DNA from: Holophagaceae bacterium
GTDB taxonomy: Bacteria > Acidobacteriota > Holophagae > Holophagales > Holophagaceae
Length of the DNA: 35,161 nt
Assembly (NCBI GenBank): GCA_025363715.1
Contig: JANYLR010000085.1
Coordinates: forward strand, 1 to 35,161
Direction: 5' to 3'
In this document: positions 1-10,011 of the stretch, piece by piece
Layout: every line of letters begins with the position of its first letter
Position numbering within the stretch: the stretch's first letter is position 1
Translations under genes and position numbers: made by a program
Notes under the pieces: model-generated
The model's input: the letters and a program-made list of their open reading frames with translations, nothing else
Told to the model about the DNA's origin: nothing
The model's database searches: none

Positions 1-117
1 AACCTCACAGCGACCAGGATCCAAGCCACAACCCGAGCCGAAGGCCTGTCACATAAGGCGTGCGCGGTCGCGCTGGCCTCCGCGAATCGTTCCGAGGGCA
101 ATGAAAAGCGCCTCAAG
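1..117 (+). pseudogene. possible upstream part of the hybrid kinase, in a different frame
   Basis: Frame 1 is open from the window edge and ends with residues NEKRLK at about 100-117. A PAS domain that naturally starts RLKEVIFQ begins in frame 2 at 137-160. Joining base 117 directly to base 146 would give the smooth reading NEKRLKEVIFQ, so bases 118-145 (28 nt) behave like an inserted segment that shifts the frame by one. Third-position GC here is lower than in the kinase, so this stretch could also be unrelated DNA. Low confidence. Confidence 0.3.
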
Positions 118-131
118 ATGCCGAGGCGCTT
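106..131. repeat. perfect 9-bp inverted repeat at the break in the kinase gene
   Basis: AAGCGCCTC (106-114) and GAGGCGCTT (123-131) are exact reverse complements with an 8-nt loop. Read on the minus strand the hairpin is followed by TTTTCATT-like sequence, so it could act as a weak intrinsic terminator for leftward transcription. On the plus strand there is no T-run. It sits exactly where the frame of the sensor kinase is interrupted (the in-frame stop TAG at 131-133 touches its right arm). Confidence 0.5.
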
Positions 132-133
132 AG

Positions 134-2431
<2,298 letters not shown>

Positions 2432-2432
2432 G

Positions 2433-3617
2433 ATGACCAAGTCCGCCGCGCTCCTGGAAGACGCCACCGAGATCCGCATGGCCCTGCAGCGGCTCTGCCT
2501 GGGCGGGGACCGCCTGGACGTGTCCTACAAATCCCAGCGGGCCGCCTTCCCGATCCTCACCGAGGATGGGGAGCGCCTGGCCTTTCGCATGCCCTTCGAC
2601 GACCTCGACGCCTGGGGCCTGAAACCCGGCGAGAACCTGGCGGTGAAGCTCAAGGATAGGGGGCTGGAATACGAGTGCGTGGTCGCCCATGCGGGGCAGG
2701 AAGTCCTGGAGGGCGTCGAGGCGTGCCTGGCCACCATTCCCCGGGTCCTGCGACGCTCGGACTTGCACCGCCTCGCGGATTTCATCCCCGAGCGCTCGGC
2801 CGCCCAGGCTCATGCGGCCACCTTCACCAACACGCGGAACGCCATCATCGATGGCACGGTGCAGAGTTTCGGCGAGGAGGGGCTGGAGCTGGTCCTGCGG
2901 AACTCCAAGCAGGACATCCGGGAACTGCTGCGGATGGGGGAGGAATCCCTGCTGGACCTGCCCCTGGACGGGAACCTCCGCCTGCGGGCGCCCACCACCG
3001 TGGCCTACTTTGGCGAGAACCTGGTAGGCCTGCGCTTCACCAAGCAGGCCGACGCCAAAGTGCTGGACCAGTACCGCACCTGGGTTCAGGACCAGCAGGT
3101 GCTCCAGGCTCAGCAGGACCGGGAGGAGTTCTCTCCCCGGGGCTTCCAGGAGGCTACGGCGCGGATCCACCGGGCCGCGGCCCTGCCCATGGTGAAGGTG
3201 CTGGTGGACCGGGAGCCCATGCTCCTGCTGCTCACCGAGAAGGAGGACTTCGCCCGGCGCCTGGGGGAGGCCCTGAGCCGGAAATTCGGCCTGGCCACGC
3301 TTGACCACATCAAGGGTCCCGTGAAGGCCCAGCTCAAGGCCCTCGCCAGCGAGGACGGGGGTTGGGGGCGGATCCGGATGGTCCTGGTTCACAACCAGCT
3401 GCGCCTGGCCAGCCCGCTCGAACTCTGTCGCCAACTGGTCGAGCAGGAAGGCTGCCCGGTCCCGGTGATTCTGGCCGGCACTGAAGAGGACGAGGCCAAG
3501 AAGCGCCACCACGCCCTGGCCGCCGGCGCCGTGGATTACCTGGCCGTGGAGCCCTTCCGGATCCTCAGCATCCTGCGCAGGCTCGACGACACACTGAGGC
3601 TCTTCGAGGGGACCTGA
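2433..3617 (+). CDS. putative PilZ-like protein with degenerate C-terminal receiver
   Basis: A 394-residue soluble protein. The ATG at 2433 lies 1 nt after the kinase stop, which indicates translational coupling; a GTG at 2418 overlapping the kinase is less likely. The first 85 residues and the middle (about 110-215, all-beta looking, with FTNTRN...GTVQSF) resemble the two halves of YcgR/PilZ-type proteins, but the canonical RxxxR and D/NxSxxG residues for c-di-GMP are not clear, so PilZ is tentative. The last 125 residues have a receiver-like fold pattern: RMVLVHNQL stands where the acceptor Asp should be (Asn or His instead), and VDYLAVEPF replaces the usual VDYLxKPF, so the switch Lys is missing as well. 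It is probably a phosphorylation-independent partner of the adjacent kinase. No sequence-specific DNA-binding domain is visible. Confidence 0.75.
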   Translation: MTKSAALLEDATEIRMALQRLCLGGDRLDVSYKSQRAAFPILTEDGERLAFRMPFDDLDAWGLKPGENLAVKLKDRGLEYECVVAHAGQEVLEGVEACLATIPRVLRRSDLHRLADFIPERSAAQAHAATFTNTRNAIIDGTVQSFGEEGLELVLRNSKQDIRELLRMGEESLLDLPLDGNLRLRAPTTVAYFGENLVGLRFTKQADAKVLDQYRTWVQDQQVLQAQQDREEFSPRGFQEATARIHRAAALPMVKVLVDREPMLLLLTEKEDFARRLGEALSRKFGLATLDHIKGPVKAQLKALASEDGGWGRIRMVLVHNQLRLASPLELCRQLVEQEGCPVPVILAGTEEDEAKKRHHALAAGAVDYLAVEPFRILSILRRLDDTLRLFEGT

Positions 3618-3623
3618 GGCACC

Positions 3624-3758
3624 GAGAAAAATCGCTGGTCGCAGAAGTCGCGGAAGGAGCACAGAAAACGCGGAAACAGAGGGGGGCCGTGCCAAGTGAT
3701 CCCAGCCTTCTTCTGCGCTTTCTGCGAGATTCTGTGCCTTCCGCGACCAGCTACTTTC
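3624..3758. repeat. palindromic intergenic element, GCAGAA/GCAGAG family (element A)
   Basis: The whole gap between the receiver-like gene and the convergent glycosyltransferase is one imperfect long inverted repeat. GCTGGTCGC (3634-3642) pairs perfectly with GCGACCAGC (3743-3751), extending outward as GAGAAA/TTTCTC and inward as degenerate GCAGAA, GCGGAA and CACAGA units. It would form a cruciform or long RNA hairpin and may serve as a bidirectional terminator for the two convergent genes. Related units occur at 6169-6441 and 6681-6709. Confidence 0.7.
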
Positions 3759-3759
3759 T

Positions 3760-4887
3760 CTATCGGAGCCGCACGTCCCGCCCCCGCCAGTGGTTCATGC
3801 CCCGCAGGCGATCCCAGAGGGCCCAGGCGGTGCCGACCGCGAAGACCAGCGTGTTCAGTGGCCAGAAGGCCCACAGCAGATCCATCGATCGGCCCGTCAT
3901 GCGCTGCTGTACGTCGCCCACCAGGGCCGGCACCAGCAGCCAGAGGAAGAGCGCCAGGAAGGGGTGGCCCACGAAGGGCAACCAGGCGGGCGCCAGTCCG
4001 ATCACCAGGGCCCCGGGAAGGACGAAGGGCAGCAGCCACCAGTAGGGCAGGGCCGCGCTGTTCTTCCGCATGGCCCGCACCAGTTCCACGAGGCCGTGGT
4101 ACATGCGCAGGTGGAGGTCCGGTCCGCCCTGGGCCACCCGGTTGATGTGGCCCACCGCTTTCACCCGCCGGGCCAGCATCATGTCGTCGATGGCCTCCAG
4201 GGGTTCCGCCGCATGGCCGCCCACGGCGTCGTAGACCTGTCGGCGCAGCAGGGTGAAGCCCCCCACGCCACAGAAGGCCGGGTGCCGGGGATTGGGCACA
4301 TGGTGGGGCGGCACAGCCATCAGGAACGCCGAGGCGGCCATGGGGAGGATGAGGCGCTCAGCGTGGCCCACGGCATCCACGGCGGGAATCAGGGCGAGGA
4401 TATCCGTGGGCTGGGCCAGGGCGAAGGCCATGGCCCGGCGTAGCAGGTCCGGCGTGGCCTGCACGTCCCCGTCCGCGAACAGCAGCCACTCCGCGCTTGT
4501 CGCCTCTGGCTGCCGCGAAGCCAGATCAAGGGCGTGGTTCTTCCCCAGCCAGCCCGGCGGAAGCTGATCGTTGCGGACCACCCGCAGCCGGTCCCGATGG
4601 ACCGCTTCCCGCTGGCGGAGAATTTCTGTGCTGCCATCCGTCGAACCATCGTCCACCACCAGGATGCGCAGGGCCGGATAGTCCTGGGCCAGCCAGGAAT
4701 CCAGCGCGGCGGTTAGTTCCAGGGCCTCGTCCCGCACGGGGATGCAGAGGCATATGGTGGGCGGAATCGCTGGCAGCGAGGGGTCTCGCTCCAGATGGGG
4801 AAGTCTCGCCCAGTGGCGGTGGAGCAAGATGAGTGCGCCGAGGATCAACCCCACTGAACCCCAGGATGTCCCTTCCAGCCAGACCAT
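3760..4887 (-). CDS. family 2 glycosyltransferase, HpnB/CrtQ-like, membrane-anchored
   Basis: 375 residues. An N-terminal membrane segment (about residues 10-25) precedes a GT-A domain: CIPVRDEA, VVDDGSTDGS, PPGWLGKNHA, then the metal-binding FADGDV (DxD) and a later EAIDDMMLARRVK (ED acceptor-side acid). Three or more C-terminal hydrophobic segments follow. The GWLGKNHAL motif and overall layout match the hopanoid-associated HpnB and diaponeurosporenoate glycosyltransferase (CrtQ) group, which glycosylate lipids at the cytoplasmic membrane; substrate cannot be read from the sequence. It diverges from the antiporter gene with only 38 bp between the starts. No Shine-Dalgarno is visible; a -10-like TAGGCT lies 5 nt before the ATG (see 4893-4898). 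Confidence 0.85.
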   Translation of the reverse strand: MVWLEGTSWGSVGLILGALILLHRHWARLPHLERDPSLPAIPPTICLCIPVRDEALELTAALDSWLAQDYPALRILVVDDGSTDGSTEILRQREAVHRDRLRVVRNDQLPPGWLGKNHALDLASRQPEATSAEWLLFADGDVQATPDLLRRAMAFALAQPTDILALIPAVDAVGHAERLILPMAASAFLMAVPPHHVPNPRHPAFCGVGGFTLLRRQVYDAVGGHAAEPLEAIDDMMLARRVKAVGHINRVAQGGPDLHLRMYHGLVELVRAMRKNSAALPYWWLLPFVLPGALVIGLAPAWLPFVGHPFLALFLWLLVPALVGDVQQRMTGRSMDLLWAFWPLNTLVFAVGTAWALWDRLRGMNHWRGRDVRLR

Positions 4888-4892
4888 GCTTC

Positions 4893-4898
4893 AGCCTA
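4893..4898 (-). promoter_or_regulatory. candidate -10 hexamer for a leaderless start
   Basis: Minus strand TAGGCT ends 5 nt before the ATG of the glycosyltransferase (4887), too close for a normal 5' leader. No good -35 is visible. It follows the same layout as 7332-7337, 13353-13358 and 18317-18322. Weak by itself. Confidence 0.3.
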
Positions 4899-4925
4899 GC
4901 CTGTCAGCAGACTCATCGAGGCTTC

Positions 4926-6158
4926 ATGCCCTTCGCCTTCCTCATGCACGACCCCCTGGCTGGCACCCTGATGCTGCTGGCCCTGCTGTGGCTATCGGCC
5001 AAGGTGGGCGGCGAACTGGCGGTGCGCCTGAAGCTGCCGGCGGTGACGGGGGAGCTGGCAGTGGGGCTCGCGCTTACGGCCCTGCATTGCTCCTGGGCCA
5101 TCTTCCCGGATGTGGCGGCCTCGCCCGCGGCGGAGCTGCTGGGCGGCTTGGGCGTGGTAGTGCTCATGTTCGCCGTGGGATTGGAATCCACGGTGCCGCA
5201 GATGATGAAGGTGGGTGCGGCTGCGCTACGGGTGGCCGTCATCGGCGTGGTACTGCCCATGGCCGCGGGGCTGGCCGGGGCCTGGCTGCTGCTGCCCAAG
5301 GGCTCGCCCTTCGTGCTGGACCTCTTCATCGGCGCCTGCCTCTGCGCCACCAGCATCGGCATCTCTGCCCAGGTGCTGCGGGAGAAGGGGGCCTCCGATT
5401 CCCTGGAGGGCCGCATCATCGTGGGCGCCGCCGTGGTGGACGATGTGCTGGGTCTGCTGGTGCTGGTGGCCGTGTCTGGCCTGGTGGGCGCGGCCTCCGG
5501 TGCCGCCGCGGGGCCCGGCCTGCTGAAGACCCTGGCCAGGGCCCTGGTCTTCCTCGGGGGAGCGCTTACCTTGGGCCGCTTGGCCACGCCGCATCTCTTC
5601 AGCCTGGCCAGCCGCTTCCGCGGTGAGCAGGTGCTGCTGCCCCTGGGCCTGGGCTTCGCTTTCCTGCTGGCCTGGCTGGGCAACCTCGCAGGCCTGGCCT
5701 CCATCGTGGGGGCCTATGCGGCAGGGCTCATCCTGGAGCCCGCCCACATCGAGGACCTGGAACGACGGGAGCGCCACACCCTGGAGGAGCTGGTGCATCC
5801 CTTGGTGACGGTGCTGTCGCCCCTCTTCTTCGTGCTCATGGGCGCCAAGGTCGATCCAGCGGCCCTCTTCAAGCCCGCCACCTTGGGCTTCGCCGCCCTG
5901 CTGGCCCTACTCGGCGTGGCCGGAAAGTACGCGGCAGGCTACGGCGGCGGCAAGGGCATCCGTGCCGCCGTGGTGGGCTGGGGCATGGTGCCCCGCGGCG
6001 AGGTGGGCCTCATCTTCGTGGCCGCCGGCGCCCAGCTGCAGCTGAACGGCGTGCCGTTGCTGAGTGCCGATGTGCAGGCGGGCATCATCGGCGCTCTGCT
6101 GCTCACCACCATTGCCGGGCCCGTGGGGCTGGGGTGGGTGCTGCGGGCTCGGGGCTAG
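4926..6158 (+). CDS. CPA2-family cation:proton antiporter (KefB/NapA-like)
   Basis: 410 residues, about 12 hydrophobic segments, no C-terminal TrkA-N domain, so a short NapA/GerN-type exchanger rather than full KefB/KefC. Family marks: LPAVTGELAVGL in the second helix region, LMFAVGLES, GACLCATSIGISAQVL, and the paired acids in AAVVDDVLGLLVLV (DD motif that carries the ion). Near the end GMVPRGEVGLIF is the typical conserved stretch. It exchanges Na+ or K+ for H+ across the cytoplasmic membrane. I chose ATG 4926 because GAGG stands 5 nt before it and hydrophobic sequence starts there; the ORF is open back to 4833 but that part overlaps the divergent glycosyltransferase. Confidence 0.88.
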   Translation: MPFAFLMHDPLAGTLMLLALLWLSAKVGGELAVRLKLPAVTGELAVGLALTALHCSWAIFPDVAASPAAELLGGLGVVVLMFAVGLESTVPQMMKVGAAALRVAVIGVVLPMAAGLAGAWLLLPKGSPFVLDLFIGACLCATSIGISAQVLREKGASDSLEGRIIVGAAVVDDVLGLLVLVAVSGLVGAASGAAAGPGLLKTLARALVFLGGALTLGRLATPHLFSLASRFRGEQVLLPLGLGFAFLLAWLGNLAGLASIVGAYAAGLILEPAHIEDLERRERHTLEELVHPLVTVLSPLFFVLMGAKVDPAALFKPATLGFAALLALLGVAGKYAAGYGGGKGIRAAVVGWGMVPRGEVGLIFVAAGAQLQLNGVPLLSADVQAGIIGALLLTTIAGPVGLGWVLRARG

Positions 6159-6168
6159 AGAGCTGGAA

Positions 6169-6441
6169 CGCAGAGGACACAGAGAGCCACAGAGGACGCA
6201 GAGAAAAGCAAAACGCCATTTTTGCCACCAATGAACACCGATGAAAAGCTGATGAAGAAAAGGTAATGAAGTCGGCGCGGGTGGTACCAACGGCAGCACG
6301 GGCGGAACCCGGGGGCACCCAGATCGCGCTTTTCGGGACGCGACGCGGGTGCCCCCGGGATCCCTTTCGGCAAGGCCGAAAGCCGCCTTCGGCAGGCCCG
6401 TGTGGGCTGTATCGGCGCCCCTCTGTGTCCTCTGCGTGATT
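6169..6441. repeat. composite palindromic element B (GCAGAG outer arms, GC-rich inner hairpins)
   Basis: CGCAGAGGACACAGAG (6169-6184) is exactly complementary to 6421-6436 (CTCTGTGTCCTCTGCG). Inside lie a perfect 13-bp inverted repeat CCCGGGGGCACCC (6308-6320) / GGGTGCCCCCGGG (6347-6359) with a 26-nt loop, and a tight hairpin CTTTCGGC-AAG-GCCGAAAG (6364-6382). The left arm also holds AACACCGATGAAAAG (about 6231-6245), related in inverted sense to ATCGGTGTTTATCGGTGG at about 6525-6542. This is part of the 657-bp gene-free stretch 6159-6815. No coding potential is visible in it. Confidence 0.75.
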
Positions 6442-6623
6442 CAGTCGTCGTTGGCCGCAGGTCATCCTCGATGCCCGGGATGAGCCCATCCACATGGACC
6501 ATCCTGCCCTTTCCATTCTTTTATCGGTGTTTATCGGTGGTTCTCCTCCCCTTACGCCCAGAGTTGGTCAAACCACGGGATGGGCGGCGCTCCGCGGTGG
6601 TGGGGCCAGCCTCTTGAGCTTCC

Positions 6624-6677
6624 GTGTGCCACCTCTTCTTCGGCGACAACCTGCACGTGATGCGGGAGAGTCTCGCG
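6624..6677 (+). pseudogene. remnant of a site-specific DNA methyltransferase N-terminus
   Basis: Reading from GTG 6624 gives CHLFFGDNLHVMRESLA. The core LFFGDNLHVxRE is the very characteristic opening of adenine-type (type III-like) DNA methyltransferases, which normally continues with a DESVDLIYLDPPFNS motif. Here homology stops at 6677, where a GCAGAG-family repeat (CCTCTGCGCTTTCTGCG) begins, and the frame then runs in repeat-derived sequence to a stop near 6763. Only about 17 codons survive, so this is a deletion scar and not a functional gene. Confidence 0.6.
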
Positions 6678-6680
6678 GTG

Positions 6681-6709
6681 CCTCTGCGCTTTCTGCGTTC
6701 TCTGCGGTG
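6681..6709. repeat. GCAGAG-family repeat fragment
   Basis: Three to four tandem CTCTGCG/TTCTGCG units on the plus strand (complement CGCAGAG). It abuts the methyltransferase scar and resembles the right arms of elements A and B. Its inverted partner may be the CACAGAGGACGCAGAGAAAAG stretch near 6191-6210, making the region 6169-6709 a nested set. Confidence 0.6.
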
Positions 6710-6815
6710 TATCGACTATTCACCGCGGACGCCACGCCCTAATGAAATCCCTGTTGTTACAGGATGATGACCCTGGAGTAGCGTCCCTCTGGGAACATGA
6801 ACCAGGGAGACTCCC

Positions 6816-7298
6816 ATGAAGCATCAGAAGGTCATCGCCCTGGTCGCCCATGACAACCGCAAGCGGGACCTCATCGAGTGGGTCTCCTGGAACCACGCCA
6901 TCCTCGCGGGGCACAAACTGGTCTGCACCGGCACCACCGGGCGCCTGGTGGAGGAGGCCCTCGCGCAGAAGGCCGCGGAGTCCGAAGACGCCCTGCCCAA
7001 GCCCCCCATCCGGAAGCTGAAGTCCGGTCCCCTGGGCGGCGACCAGCAGCTGGGGGCGCTGATCGCCGAGGGGGAGATCGACGTGGTGATCTTCTTCTGG
7101 GATCCCATGCAGCCCCATCCCCACGATGTCGATGTGAAGGCCCTCCTGCGCATCGCCGTGGTCTATAACATCCCCATCGCCTGCACCCGCAGCACGGCGG
7201 ACTTTCTCATCTCCTCCCCGCTCATGACGAAACCCTACGTGGCCGCCGTCACGGATTTCTCGGCCTACCTCGAACGAAAGGTGGAGGGGGACGCCTGA
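6816..7298 (+). CDS. mgsA: methylglyoxal synthase
   Basis: 160 residues. Converts dihydroxyacetone phosphate to methylglyoxal and phosphate, a cytosolic bypass of lower glycolysis when phosphate is short. The sequence carries the whole family signature: ALVAHDNRKRDLIEW (substrate phosphate and Asn/Arg region), CTGTTGRL, KSGPLGGDQQLGALI with the catalytic Asp, FFWDPMQPHPHDVDVKAL and NIPIACTRSTADFLI. Length matches the family (about 150). Start ATG 6816 is preceded by AGGGAG. It stands alone, downstream of the repeat-rich gap and 45 nt before the EamA permease. Confidence 0.97.
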   Translation: MKHQKVIALVAHDNRKRDLIEWVSWNHAILAGHKLVCTGTTGRLVEEALAQKAAESEDALPKPPIRKLKSGPLGGDQQLGALIAEGEIDVVIFFWDPMQPHPHDVDVKALLRIAVVYNIPIACTRSTADFLISSPLMTKPYVAAVTDFSAYLERKVEGDA

Positions 7299-7331
7299 AT
7301 GGCGCACACCTGAAGCGGGGCCAGGCTCGAC

Positions 7332-7337
7332 TATAGT
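7332..7337 (+). promoter_or_regulatory. candidate -10 hexamer, leaderless start of the EamA gene
   Basis: TATAGT lies exactly 6 nt before the ATG at 7344, so a transcript from it would begin at or next to the A of ATG. There is no Shine-Dalgarno before this gene. The upstream -35 is poor (CTGAAG at 7310-7315, 16 nt away). Confidence 0.4.
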
Positions 7338-7343
7338 TCCAGC

Positions 7344-8204
7344 ATGGCCGCCATCGGGCTCGCGCTCATCGCCATCCTCATCTGGAGCACCCTCGCGGTG
7401 CTCGGTTCGCGGCTGGGCCACCTGCCGCCCTTCCTTTCCGTGGGCCTGGCCCTGGTGGTGGGTGGGCTGGTGGGGCTCTTCCACGTGAAGGATTGGAAGG
7501 TGCCCTTCGGCACGCTGGCCGTGGGCATCGGCGGCATCTTCGGCTACCACGCCCTGCTGTTCACGGCCTTCCGCCTGGCGCCCGCCGTGGAAGTGAACCT
7601 CCTCCAGTACCTGTGGCCCCTGCTCATCGTGGTGCTTTCGCCGGTCTACCTGCCCCATTGCCGCCTGACCTTCCACCATGTGGCCGGCGCCTTCCTCGGC
7701 CTGGTGGGCGCGGGGCTCGTGATTTCAGGGGGCAGGCTGGGTCTCCAGCTCGCGAATCTGCCGGGCTACCTGCTGGCGCTGGCCGCGGCCTTCACCTGGT
7801 CCAGCTACTCCCTGCTCACCAAGCGCGCGCGGCCCTTCCCGACGGGCGCCGTCGGGGGCTTCTGCCTGGCCTCGGGCCTGCTCTCCCTGGGGCTTTTTGC
7901 CCTGGACGCCGCAGTCTTTGGCACGGTCGTTCCGGCCCTCACCGCCAGGGATGGTGCCCTCATCCTGCTGCTGGGCCTGGGCCCCATGGGCGCAGCCTTC
8001 TATGCCTGGGACGCGGCCCTGAAGCGGGGTGACAGTCGGGTCATCGGGGCGCTCGCCTACCTGACGCCCCTGCTGTCGACCCTCAACCTCGTGCTCTGGG
8101 GCGGGAAACATCTCACTGGTGGGTCCATGGCCGCCATGGGCTTGATCGTGCTGGGAGCGGTGATCGGCTCCTTGGACCTGTTCCGGGGGAAGCAGGCAGG
8201 TTGA
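7344..8204 (+). CDS. EamA/DMT-superfamily permease
   Basis: 286 residues with about ten hydrophobic segments in two EamA-type halves. Marks of the drug/metabolite transporter superfamily are LIWSTLAVLGSRLGHLPP in helix 1, FRLAPAVEVNLLQYLWPLLIVVLSPV at the end of half one, AAFTWSSYSLLTKR at the start of half two and ALAYLTPLLSTLNLVLWGG near the end. Such proteins export amino acids or other small metabolites across the cytoplasmic membrane; substrate is not predictable. The gene ends 15 bp before the stop of the convergent btuD. A second EamA protein of different sequence is at 17396-18310. Confidence 0.88.
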   Translation: MAAIGLALIAILIWSTLAVLGSRLGHLPPFLSVGLALVVGGLVGLFHVKDWKVPFGTLAVGIGGIFGYHALLFTAFRLAPAVEVNLLQYLWPLLIVVLSPVYLPHCRLTFHHVAGAFLGLVGAGLVISGGRLGLQLANLPGYLLALAAAFTWSSYSLLTKRARPFPTGAVGGFCLASGLLSLGLFALDAAVFGTVVPALTARDGALILLLGLGPMGAAFYAWDAALKRGDSRVIGALAYLTPLLSTLNLVLWGGKHLTGGSMAAMGLIVLGAVIGSLDLFRGKQAG

Positions 8205-8219
8205 ATCTGAAAACAGACC

Positions 8220-8942
8220 CTAGTCCGCCGGCAGTTCGGGCACCAGGGATTCCACGAAGGTGGCCTCCACTCGGAAGACCTCGCGGATGAGGGGCGCGGT
8301 GAGCACATCATGGGGCTTCCCGTTGCCCACGAGGCGGCCCTGATCCAACACCAGCACCCGGTCGAAGCGGTAGGCGGCCCGCAGATCGTGGAGGCTCACC
8401 AGGATCGTGCCGCCACCATCGGCCAGCTGCCGGGCCAGCCGCAGTACCTCCAGAGCGTGGCGCACATCGAGCTGGGCCACGGGTTCGTCCCAGAGCTGGA
8501 TGGGAGCTCCGGTGGCCAGGGCCCGGGCCAGGCCCACGCGGTGGCGCTCGCCGCCGGACAGCCGGGTGACGGGGCGGTCGGCCAGGTGCAGGAGATCCAG
8601 GGTGGCCAGGGCCTCCTCCACGCCAGCCGGATCATCGCCCCAGGCGTAGCGGCCCTGGGCGACCACCTCCCGGACCGGGAAGGCGAACTCGAAGAGCGCC
8701 TCCTGGCCCACCCAGGCCAGGCGCTGCCCCCGCCCCGCCATATCAATGTGTGACAAGGACTGTCCATTCCAGTGTACCTGCCCCTGGGCCGGCAGCAGGC
8801 CTGCCAGGGCCTGGATGAGGGTGGACTTGCCGGCCCCGTTGGGTCCCACCACCGCCACCAGCTCGCCGGGCTCCAGCTCCAGCGACACCGCCTCCAGGCG
8901 GCCCGGTACCGCGAGGCCCGCGGCATGCAGGGCCGCCGTCAT
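8220..8942 (-). CDS. btuD: ABC transporter ATPase, vitamin B12 uptake type
   Basis: 240 residues. Cytoplasmic ATPase of a BtuCDF/FecBCDE-type importer. Walker A GPNGAGKST, signature LSGGERHRVGLARAL (His in place of the usual Gln after Arg), Walker B IQLWDEPVAQLD with catalytic Glu, and H-loop SLHDLRAAYRFD. The short helical region and the DRVLVLDQGRLVGNGKP tail are as in BtuD/FecE. It is the last gene of the riboswitch-btuB-btuF-btuC-btuD unit. It is separated from btuC by 82 bp that contain direct repeats and a GC-rich palindrome, the only sizeable gap within this operon. Confidence 0.9.
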   Translation of the reverse strand: MTAALHAAGLAVPGRLEAVSLELEPGELVAVVGPNGAGKSTLIQALAGLLPAQGQVHWNGQSLSHIDMAGRGQRLAWVGQEALFEFAFPVREVVAQGRYAWGDDPAGVEEALATLDLLHLADRPVTRLSGGERHRVGLARALATGAPIQLWDEPVAQLDVRHALEVLRLARQLADGGGTILVSLHDLRAAYRFDRVLVLDQGRLVGNGKPHDVLTAPLIREVFRVEATFVESLVPELPAD

Positions 8943-8955
8943 GGTGCGACCTCAC

Positions 8956-9019
8956 TGAGGACTGAAGCCTGACCATAGATATCGGGCGGCGCATGCGCCG
9001 TCCGATGAGGACTGAAGCC
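8956..9019. repeat. direct repeats and palindrome between btuC and btuD (CTGAAGCC family)
   Basis: TGAGGACTGAAGCC occurs at 8956-8969 and again at 9006-9019, 50 bp apart. Between them 8981-9006 is a near-perfect palindrome, ATCGGGCGGCGCAT against ATGCGCCGTCCGAT, one mismatch pair, centred on GCATGC. In the btuC-btuD transcript this would be a strong hairpin, which could lower btuD expression or stabilise upstream mRNA. The ACTGAAGCCTGA core recurs at 26066-26189. Confidence 0.6.
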
Positions 9020-9024
9020 CGCCC

Positions 9025-10011
9025 TCATCGCGGCCTCCGCAGCAGCCAGAGGAAGAAGGGCCCGCCGATGAGGGAGGTGACCACGCCCAGGCGCAGGCCC
9101 AGGGGGAAGGTGCGGGTGATGAGGTCGCAGGCCAGCAGGAAGGCGGCGCCCCCCAGCATCGAGTAGGGGAGCAGGCGCCGGTGGTCTGGCCCAAAGAGCA
9201 GGCGCAGCACGTGGGGCACCACCAGGCCCACGAAGCCGACGATGCCCGCCACGGCCGTGGCCAAAGCCGTGAGCACCGTGGAGAGCACGATGAGCTGACG
9301 GCGCAGGCGATGCACGTCCACACCCAGGCTCTGGGCGCTTTGCTCACCCAGGCTCAGGAGGTTCATGGCCCGGCCCAGGGGCAGCAGCAGCAGGCAGGCC
9401 ACGAGGATCGGCGGCACGCCCATCCACACGTGCTCCCAGCTGCGGCTTTCCAGGCCGCCCATGAGCCAGAACAGGATCTGGGCGTTCACCTCGAAGTGGC
9501 CCGCGGTGGTGGTGAGCAGGAAGCTCGTCCCGGCGCCCAGCAGGGCGTTGAGGGCCACGCCCGATAGCAGCAACCGCTCGGTGCCTGCCCCCCGCTGGGC
9601 GAGCAGCAGCACGGCCCCCGTGGCCGCGAAGGCGCCGACGATCGAAGCCAGCGGCAGGGCCCACATCGTCGCCCCGGCGAAGCCCAACAAGGGGCCCAGG
9701 GCCAGCACGGCCACGGCCCCCAGAGCCCCGCCGCTGCTCACCCCCAGTAGGCCCGGGCTGGCCAAGGGATTGCGGAAGAAGGCCTGCATCACCACGCCGC
9801 TGGCCCCCAGGGCCGCGCCCACCGCCAGACCTACCAGAGCGCGCGGCAGGCGGAAGTCCCGCACCACCGTGCGCGCAATGTCATCGCCACCCCCCGTCAG
9901 CGCGCCGAACACCTGGCTGAAGCTGAGCCGCAGCTCGCCGAAGGCCAGCGAGGCCAGGAAAACCAGGGCCAGCAGCGCCAGCAGCGCGGGGATGGCGAAG
10001 CGGGTTTTCAC
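9025..10011 (-). CDS. btuC: ABC transporter permease, vitamin B12 uptake (BtuC/FecCD family)
   Basis: 328 residues, about ten transmembrane helices. FecCD-family marks are FRLPRALVGLAVGAALGASGVVMQ (positions about 50-75, with the family GxxLxxSGxxxQ pattern), FRNPLASPGLLGVSSGGALGAV, GFVGLVVPHVLRLLFGPDHRRLLP (coupling to the ATPase) and a final GxP-F stretch LIGGPFFLWLLRR. It forms the membrane channel of the B12 importer with BtuD and BtuF. Its ATG overlaps the stop of btuF by 4 bp (10008-10011, ATGA), showing translational coupling. Confidence 0.92.
   Translation of the reverse strand: MKTRFAIPALLALLALVFLASLAFGELRLSFSQVFGALTGGGDDIARTVVRDFRLPRALVGLAVGAALGASGVVMQAFFRNPLASPGLLGVSSGGALGAVAVLALGPLLGFAGATMWALPLASIVGAFAATGAVLLLAQRGAGTERLLLSGVALNALLGAGTSFLLTTTAGHFEVNAQILFWLMGGLESRSWEHVWMGVPPILVACLLLLPLGRAMNLLSLGEQSAQSLGVDVHRLRRQLIVLSTVLTALATAVAGIVGFVGLVVPHVLRLLFGPDHRRLLPYSMLGGAAFLLACDLITRTFPLGLRLGVVTSLIGGPFFLWLLRRPR

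Noticed and set aside
6169..6709. CRISPR array
   Set aside because: The repeats are short, degenerate and inverted, without regular spacers, and there are no cas genes.
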